Virus record (IMG/VR): IMGVR_UViG_3300030419_001670
Coordinates: 1 to 27,790 of that record
Length of the DNA stretch: 27,790 nucleotides
Source: a virus
Direction: 5' to 3' (one strand)
The notes beneath the pieces were generated by a model that worked only from the letters and a program-made list of their open reading frames with translations, did not search any database and was not told the DNA's origin. How positions within the stretch are numbered: position 1 is the stretch's first letter; each line of letters opens with the position of its first letter. A program made the translations under genes and the position numbers. Below are positions 23,613 to 27,790 of the stretch, one piece after another.

Positions 23613-23921
23613 ATGAAAAAAATACCAGACTACAAAAAAAGAATTAAATATTCTAGTACAAAGACCTGGAAACAAAGACGACCTAATCAAAGGTTAATTA
23701 ACTGTCCTGTTATTTACAATGCAGACGGCAAACCTGTGTCTGCTGTAAGCGATTTAATGAGTGCAGTATTTGAAACAGGATTAAAATTAGAAGGCTACAA
23801 GTATTTTTCAACTACTTGTCATGAACATCCAGGAAAAAAATGTGGGAGTTTTTGGACAGAGGTTACAGGGATAAACAGACAATATGTATACAAAGAAGGA
23901 AAAAAATTAAAAAATCAATAG
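23613..23921 (+). CDS. 102-aa basic protein upstream of rusA
   Basis: ATG 23613 has only a weak AAAGAGATT upstream. The protein starts MKKIPDYKKRIKYSSTKTWK, very basic, then INCPVIYNADGKPV and a later cysteine/histidine segment TTCHEHPGKKCGSFW. A nucleic-acid-binding role is plausible but unproven. It ends with a TAG at 23919-23921 in the same frame as the following RusA reading frame, so readthrough would give a fusion. TAG is used as an ordinary stop by several other genes here. Confidence 0.6.
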   Translation: MKKIPDYKKRIKYSSTKTWKQRRPNQRLINCPVIYNADGKPVSAVSDLMSAVFETGLKLEGYKYFSTTCHEHPGKKCGSFWTEVTGINRQYVYKEGKKLKNQ

Positions 23922-23939
23922 CATTTTAGAGAGCATAAT

Positions 23940-24389
23940 ATTAATACTAGAACATACACTTTAACATTTTACGACATTCCACCTTCTGAAATAAGAGGCA
24001 ACAGCAGGGCAATCCACCCTGTTAAAAGAAAAATAAACAGAGAGAGAAGAGATGTGGCAAGGATGATTGGGTTAGATGCAAAGGACAAAGACGAGCCTAT
24101 AAATAAAGTAGAAGTAAGTTATTATTTCTATCACATAAGAGAAATAGATTTAGATAATTTAATTATAGGAATGAAATCTACTATGGATGGGATAATAGAC
24201 AGTGGAATAATGTTAGATGACAAGCCTTCTCTCATGGAATACGGAAAGATAAAATTTTACAAGTTGAAAATGTGTACTGGATGCAACAAAGAAACTTCTT
24301 ATATGGGAGACACGCATAAAAATCCTAAGTATTGTTTAAAGAAAAGAAAAGAAATAAAAACTATTGTAGAATTAAAGGAAATCATATGA
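23940..24389 (+). CDS. rusA: RusA-type Holliday junction resolvase, apparently with a non-standard start
   Basis: RusA cuts four-way DNA junctions. The RusA pattern is clear: N-terminal NTRTYTLTFYDIPPSEIRGN, RDV-type helix, then DLDNL (Asp70, Asp72), Lys79, Asp83 and the LDD pair (Asp93-Asp94), the catalytic acidic cluster. A GTG at 24054 would cut off the first 38 residues including the conserved PPS region. No ATG, GTG or TTG occurs between the in-frame TAG (23919) and 24054, so I propose ATT 23940, six bases after AGAGAG. A C-terminal CTGC...H...C segment (Cys112, Cys115, Cys132) is unusual for RusA. Stop overlaps the next ATG (ATGA). Confidence 0.75.
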   Translation: MNTRTYTLTFYDIPPSEIRGNSRAIHPVKRKINRERRDVARMIGLDAKDKDEPINKVEVSYYFYHIREIDLDNLIIGMKSTMDGIIDSGIMLDDKPSLMEYGKIKFYKLKMCTGCNKETSYMGDTHKNPKYCLKKRKEIKTIVELKEII

Positions 24390-25141
24390 AGCACATAGTA
24401 AGTTTGAGTGGAGGCACTGCTAGTGCAATCGTTGCAGATCTAGTATTAAAGAAATATGGCAGAGACAATGTTATTCTTTGTTTTATGGACACCAGCTGGG
24501 AGGATGAAGATCTATATAGATTTCTTGATGACCTGGAAAGTTATTGGGAGATAGAAATGGTTAAATTAAAAGATGGCAGGACACCACTGCAAGTAGGAGA
24601 AGATCAAAAATTTATATTAAACTCTAGAGTAAAAGCCTGTAGCAAAATCCTAAAACAACAAATGTTTAGAAGATTTATAAAAAAAATAGATAAGCCTTTG
24701 ACTATACACTTAGGTTTAGATTGGTCAGAAGAACACAGAATGGCTGCTCCTAAAAAAAATTACGAAAAAATTAAAGGTGTAACTGTAGACTATCCTTTAA
24801 TATGGAAACCTTTGATAAAGAAAAAATATTCTGAAGTAGTAGAGTCTTGGGGAATAGAAATACCTAGACTTTACAAGTTAGGATTCCCTCATAATAATTG
24901 TGGAGGAAGATGTATAGCTCAAGGAAAGAAAGAATGGAAACGATTATTAAATATATTTCCAGAAAGATACAAAGAAGTATCTGATTGGGAGCAGAAGATG
25001 AGAAAAAATTTAGACACTGCTAAAGATAAAAGTATAGTAAAAGGAATAACATTAAAAGAATTAGCTGAAGAAAAAAAGGACCAGCTGCATATGTTTGAAG
25101 GCACAGCAGAGGATTCCTTTGGTTGTTTTTGCGATTACTAA
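24386..25141 (+). CDS. PAPS-reductase-like PP-loop protein, possible Fe-S protein
   Basis: ATG 24386 follows TTAAAGGAAATC and overlaps the rusA stop (ATGA). The PP-loop SGGTAS is at 8-13, which would bind adenine nucleotide. Cys85 lies in RVKACSKILK. NNCGGRC (Cys172, Cys176) and a terminal FGCFC (Cys247, Cys249) could hold a 4Fe-4S cluster. Relatives include PAPS reductases, DndC and sulfur-transfer enzymes, but genes for sulfur chemistry or phosphorothioation (dndABDE) are not seen, so the substrate is unknown. Many phages carry such a gene near replication functions. Sulfur modification of a nucleic acid or anti-defence are options, not shown. Confidence 0.75.
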   Translation: MKHIVSLSGGTASAIVADLVLKKYGRDNVILCFMDTSWEDEDLYRFLDDLESYWEIEMVKLKDGRTPLQVGEDQKFILNSRVKACSKILKQQMFRRFIKKIDKPLTIHLGLDWSEEHRMAAPKKNYEKIKGVTVDYPLIWKPLIKKKYSEVVESWGIEIPRLYKLGFPHNNCGGRCIAQGKKEWKRLLNIFPERYKEVSDWEQKMRKNLDTAKDKSIVKGITLKELAEEKKDQLHMFEGTAEDSFGCFCDY

Positions 25142-25150
25142 AGGAGTAAT

Positions 25151-25249
25151 ATGAAACAAAATAACGATGTTAAAGTATTCTTATTTGTATGCTTTTTAAT
25201 ATGGATAGCATACATAGTAAGAGAAATAAGAATTGTTATTCTTAATTAA
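25151..25249 (+). CDS. 32-aa membrane microprotein ending the early operon
   Basis: ATG 25151 follows AAAGGAGTAAT. The product MKQNNDVKVFLFVCFLIWIA continues with YIVREIRIVILN, one clear membrane segment with a positively charged end. Its stop overlaps by four bases the stop of the convergent 60-aa gene. It may modulate the cell envelope early in infection; function is not known. Confidence 0.6.
   Translation: MKQNNDVKVFLFVCFLIWIAYIVREIRIVILN
25227..25244. terminator. Weak bidirectional terminator at the convergent ends
   Basis: TAAGAAT (25227-25233) pairs with ATTCTTA (25238-25244) around TGTT. T-rich sequence follows on both strands (TTTTT about seven bases past on plus; TATTTCTCTT on minus). 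The stem is AT-only, so termination would be inefficient, but no other terminator separates the two convergent operons. Confidence 0.4.
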
Positions 25250-25428
25250 ATTTTTCCTTTGATAGCATAAACTATTTGCCAAAGTTGTTTCATAATCATG
25301 CTCCGTTCTTTAGTAGTTAACTTCTTATCCTTCCCACTTTCCTCTACAATCTCCAAAAGTTTAATTACCTCTCCGATAACATGACCATACTTTTTGACTA
25401 AGCTATATGCCTGCATAAGATTCTTCAT
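25246..25428 (-). CDS. Late hypothetical protein, 60 aa, helical
   Basis: ATG 25428 lies behind GGAGGTAAAAG and overlaps the nuclease stop (ATGA). The product MKNLMQAYSLVKKYGHVIGE, with KLLEIVEESGKDKKLT and a second helix SMIMKQLWQIVYAIKG, is helical with no cysteine. It is the last gene of the minus-strand late cluster and converges with the early operon. Family unknown. Confidence 0.6.
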   Translation of the reverse strand: MKNLMQAYSLVKKYGHVIGEVIKLLEIVEESGKDKKLTTKERSMIMKQLWQIVYAIKGKI

Positions 25429-25778
25429 CTTTTACCTCCATAGTATTCTGTTGCATGACCTTCTTTTACTAAAATTTTATTAACACTATTCCACTTGTCA
25501 TTGTGGTTTTTAACCAATATCTCTCCTAATACTCTACCATACTTACCTTTATCATGGCTAATTAATCTAGTGTCCTTCTCTCGTACAAGTTCTTTTAACC
25601 TGGCTTTTGCCTGTAGTCCTCTGTACTTTTCTTCTTTGTCTCTTGTCCTGGACTCTGGAGCATTGATGCCATATAGCCTTACTCTTGCCTTGTGCATTAT
25701 CTTAAACCCAAGATCAATAGTAACATCACAGGTATCGCCATCTACCACACGAGTTACTTCGCAATCATAAGTAAACAT
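25425..25778 (-). CDS. Thermonuclease (staphylococcal nuclease-like, SNase)
   Basis: A 117-residue SNase domain protein. It shows VVDGDT (11-16), RLYGINAPE (34-42: Arg34, Glu42) and KGKYGRVLG (77-85: Arg82), the calcium-binding and catalytic set of micrococcal nuclease, and a C-terminal GHATEYYGGKR. No signal peptide is present, so it acts in the cytoplasm or through the late lysis route. The start has TAATG overlap with the 52-aa membrane gene. In a late phage operon it may degrade DNA released at lysis, or trim host DNA; role inferred. Confidence 0.88.
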   Translation of the reverse strand: MFTYDCEVTRVVDGDTCDVTIDLGFKIMHKARVRLYGINAPESRTRDKEEKYRGLQAKARLKELVREKDTRLISHDKGKYGRVLGEILVKNHNDKWNSVNKILVKEGHATEYYGGKR

Positions 25779-25936
25779 TAATCTGCCTCCAAGACCTTCA
25801 TGCCTAGTGCAATCAAGCCACCTATAGTAGCTGTTGCTACCTCTACATACCCTACCTTTAGAGCATATAAAGATATAGCTCCTAGTATAATTATTGCCAG
25901 GAATATCTGTGGTCTAATCTTTGCAATCCAATTCAT
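25778..25936 (-). CDS. 52-aa two-segment membrane protein, possible holin
   Basis: ATG 25936 follows GGAGGTAAAGA. The sequence MNWIAKIRPQIFLAIIILGA, then ISLYALKVGYVEVATATIGG and LIALGMKVLEAD has two membrane segments (about 11-27 and 33-47) joined by a short turn. Class II holins have two segments. It overlaps the 76-aa gene by 23 bases and abuts the nuclease. Function inferred from topology and context. Confidence 0.6.
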   Translation of the reverse strand: MNWIAKIRPQIFLAIIILGAISLYALKVGYVEVATATIGGLIALGMKVLEAD

Positions 25937-26144
25937 TCTTTACCTCCGTAAATATTTTTCTTTTAATCATATGTAACATTTCATTTCTTGTATAAAATTT
26001 ATCTCCACCATTACCTCTTTTATAATCATCAGAAGTATCATTGTAATTTCTTATATAAGATTTCATTAATTGAATTAATTTTTCATCTGAAGATATATTT
26101 TCATCTATAATATCTGAAAGAGTTGTCAATGAAAACTGAATCAT
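25914..26144 (-). CDS. Late hypothetical protein, 76 aa
   Basis: ATG 26144 follows the same GGAGGTAAAGA leader as the neighbouring 52-aa gene and overlaps the holin-like gene stop (ATGA). The protein is soluble, acidic-to-basic (MIQFSLTTLSDIIDENISSD, then MIKRKIFTEVKNELDCKD). It may accompany the membrane proteins, but nothing specific can be seen. Confidence 0.55.
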   Translation of the reverse strand: MIQFSLTTLSDIIDENISSDEKLIQLMKSYIRNYNDTSDDYKRGNGGDKFYTRNEMLHMIKRKIFTEVKNELDCKD

Positions 26145-26425
26145 TCTTTACCTCCAAATACTGAACCTGTTAATAAAGCTCCGAATGATAAGTGAAATAG
26201 TCCACCACCTTTCAGAGTAAATGGTTCGTGCTGTGATACAAGTTTTTTTAAGTATTCCATTTGTACTAATGGATCTTCAATTTCTTTTAGATGACCCATG
26301 TAATCAGCCAAGTCTAAACCCATTCGTGCTATTCCATAATAAATAGGAACAACCATAAAATCATATATACATATAGTTAGATAAACTATTAAGGCTGTCC
26401 ACCTCCACTTGTGTATGGCAGTCAT
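26141..26425 (-). CDS. Holin-like membrane protein, 94 aa
   Basis: One strong N-terminal membrane segment (RWTALIVYLTICIYDFMVVP, about 8-27) follows a positively charged start. A loop, then a glycine-rich second hydrophobic stretch (GGGLFHLSFGALLTGSVFGG, about 73-92) follows. This RWTAL...GGGLFHLxFGAxLTG layout resembles phage holins of the three-segment GTA type. Overlaps with the genes on both sides (ATGA) show tight coupling in a lysis cluster. Endolysin is not seen in the window. Identity is probable, not proven. Confidence 0.65.
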   Translation of the reverse strand: MTAIHKWRWTALIVYLTICIYDFMVVPIYYGIARMGLDLADYMGHLKEIEDPLVQMEYLKKLVSQHEPFTLKGGGLFHLSFGALLTGSVFGGKE

Positions 26426-26577
26426 TTGTTTCCACCATTAAATATGTCTTTGATATCATCTAGTTTGTTGAGTGTCTTATCTTCCAAGCCAGAATGCTTG
26501 AACCAATGCTGTACGAGATAACTTACTGTAGTAGTAAGTATGATAGTGCTTAATGCTATCTTTAATTTCTTTTTCAT
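26422..26577 (-). CDS. 51-aa membrane-anchored small protein
   Basis: ATG 26577 follows GGAGGCAAC. The sequence is MKKKLKIALSTIILTTTVSY, then LVQHWFKHSGLEDK and a charged helical tail KTLNKLDDIKDIFNGGNK. One N-terminal membrane segment with a positive start and a periplasmic-type helical tail recalls a spanin or lysis regulator. Cleavage site is not clear and no lipobox is visible. The stop overlaps the holin-like start (ATGA). Confidence 0.55.
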   Translation of the reverse strand: MKKKLKIALSTIILTTTVSYLVQHWFKHSGLEDKTLNKLDDIKDIFNGGNK

Positions 26578-26594
26578 GTTGCCTCCATTTTGTA

Positions 26595-26667
26595 GGGAGA
26601 GGTAAAATTCTCGTTAGGTTTGAATGATTATCAACTTCAAAAGGAAATGAACAAAAAACCCTCTCCC
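26595..26667 (-). other. Long-range inverted repeat before the lysis gene cluster
   Basis: GGGAGAGG (26595-26602) is the exact complement of CCTCTCCC (26660-26667), 57 bases apart. It lies between the edge gene and the 51-aa gene. On the minus-strand RNA the distal arm sits some ten bases before the GGAGG of the 51-aa gene, and TTTTTT follows the first arm. It could regulate lysis-gene translation or transcription. Confidence 0.4.
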
Positions 26668-26674
26668 ATTATTT

Positions 26675-27790
26675 TTATTGTGTAGTAGGTTCTGCTATGT
26701 ATACCTCCACATTGTTACTGACATTCCACACCTGTGCTGTCACAGTTGTGGCTACAGTAAATTCTTTAGAATCAAATCCATTACCTTGACCTACTTCATT
26801 TAATTTTATATTCAATGTTCCGATATCCATTTGCCGAAAGGTGCAAGTACCGCCCTTAGTCCATAAGTTAGATAGTATAAGTTTATCTACCTTCCCGTTT
26901 ACCCCACTATTAGGAGCATCAATCCATATCCTGTCGTATGTTCCACCTTTAGTTTCCATAGCTTGTGCTTGATGATGTCCACCACCTATTGCTCTCATTC
27001 GTGCAGTACCTGCTGTTTGAGATATCGATTGTCCGTCACTTGCATTACCTATAATATTAATTGTGTGTGCATTTATATCAGAAAAATCCATACTCTTGCA
27101 GCGTGATTTTTCTATGGTTAATTCTCCTATGTGGATTCTAGTAGCCGTACCACCAGACACATCTGTTCCTTCTACTAATACTGCTTCAGTTTTACCTGAT
27201 GGCAGAGTTGATGATGTATATGCTGTACCTATAGTAACATCATAGATTCCTATCTCTGACACAGGAGTAGCTGCTAATACGATTCTTAAAGTATTATCTT
27301 CTTTGTTTTCTTTTCTAAAAGCCATAGCTGACTCAAGAGTTTCTGAAGGTATATTGTTAGGAGCTGCGTATATTCCAGCATCTCCATTAGTAAAGTTTCT
27401 TTCTGCTAGTATAGTTTCGTTTACCACTACACCACCACCAACAGAACCACCTACTGTTAATAAACCTAATGCCATCTGAGGACTAAACCCCATAGCACGA
27501 AGTAATGTGTAAGGAGATTTAGCTATGTTAAATGCTGTTCTCCACTTCTTGCTTTCGCTGTTAAGATATTCTATCTTGTCAAATAACCAATCTCTTCCTG
27601 CTCTTAACTTTCTGTATGTATTTACAGGAGCATTTAGTATAACTCTTGGACTAGCTTTAATTGCACGGATTAATTTACCTATACTTCTTATGTGTATAGC
27701 TAACCCTAGAACAATCATCCCTCCAGATACAGACCATGCTATATAACCTTGTTCTTGCCACCACTTAACATCTTTGTAAAGAGTTTCAAG
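26675..27790 (-). CDS. Partial CDS, membrane-anchored late protein of unknown family
   Basis: The stop is at 26675 and the frame stays open to the right edge, 24 codons beyond an internal ATG at 27718, so the gene is truncated by the window. The extra residues (LYKDVKWWQEQGYIAWSVSGG) join smoothly to a membrane segment MIVLGLAIHI. A basic helical region, a second hydrophobic Gly-rich segment (MALGLLTVGGSVGGGVVV) and a long beta-rich C-terminal domain full of Thr, Ile and Gly follow. It may be a membrane-anchored virion or lysis-cluster protein. No catalytic motif is recognised. Confidence 0.6.
   Translation of the reverse strand, partial: LETLYKDVKWWQEQGYIAWSVSGGMIVLGLAIHIRSIGKLIRAIKASPRVILNAPVNTYRKLRAGRDWLFDKIEYLNSESKKWRTAFNIAKSPYTLLRAMGFSPQMALGLLTVGGSVGGGVVVNETILAERNFTNGDAGIYAAPNNIPSETLESAMAFRKENKEDNTLRIVLAATPVSEIGIYDVTIGTAYTSSTLPSGKTEAVLVEGTDVSGGTATRIHIGELTIEKSRCKSMDFSDINAHTINIIGNASDGQSISQTAGTARMRAIGGGHHQAQAMETKGGTYDRIWIDAPNSGVNGKVDKLILSNLWTKGGTCTFRQMDIGTLNIKLNEVGQGNGFDSKEFTVATTVTAQVWNVSNNVEVYIAEPTTQ

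Noticed and set aside
1-27790. CRISPR array, tRNA genes or insertion sequence
   Set aside because: No regularly spaced repeats with unique spacers, no cloverleaf with conserved TTCGA arm, and no transposase motif were found on reading both strands.

Overview
The window looks like part of a tailed double-stranded DNA bacteriophage genome. It is AT-rich (roughly one third G+C by eye), densely packed with short overlapping genes, and has strong GGAGG-type ribosome binding sites. The gene content and small-protein style resemble uncultured marine phages, perhaps of a SAR11-like or similar AT-rich host. The host assignment is inference; no integrase, repressor or tRNA was recognised.

Layout. (1) Positions 1-12717, minus strand: head and packaging module. 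In transcription order it holds small terminase (12717), large terminase, portal, two virion-type proteins, a 1668-residue internal-virion-type protein, a scaffold, the major capsid protein, a 130-aa protein and a gene running off the left edge. (2) 12717-14034: divergent control region, including about 900 bases without a convincing gene. It contains a TA tract and 12-bp palindrome, TTGTTAATT iterons, a C-rich strand-asymmetric tract, a structured island, a 14-bp tandem repeat and a good sigma70-like early promoter; I read it as a candidate origin and switch. (3) 14034-25249, plus strand: early region with about 24 genes. Recognisable products are a GP88-like cysteine protein, a C5-cytosine DNA methyltransferase, a helix-turn-helix/zinc-ribbon protein, a stand-alone CHC2 zinc-finger (primase-type) protein, a RepA-like RecA-fold helicase/ATPase, a RusA-type resolvase and a PAPS-reductase-like PP-loop protein. 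(4) 25246-27790, minus strand: thermonuclease, several tiny membrane proteins including likely holins, and a membrane-anchored protein cut by the right edge. If the genome is circular or circularly permuted, this module and the head module probably belong to one late transcription unit whose tail genes lie outside the window.

How it works together. The RepA-like helicase, zinc-finger protein and RusA, with no DNA polymerase in view, suggest replication using the host polymerase and resolution of branched DNA before packaging. The methyltransferase is probably for self-protection or anti-restriction. No classical defence island or CRISPR array was found.

Most unusual: a family of CCAGG-armed sequence elements in the early region. 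It comprises six copies of CCAGGTA[A/T][A/C]GC, two intergenic palindromes in opposite orientation around a four-gene cassette, and further CCAGG hairpins inside genes. Around it, CCWGG is globally over-represented and I could find no CCGG. Also notable are a RusA gene that seems to lack any ATG/GTG/TTG start, a possibly leaderless small-terminase mRNA, and repeated short linear motifs (NPFxxY and YFPD) in neighbouring virion proteins. Counts were made by eye.
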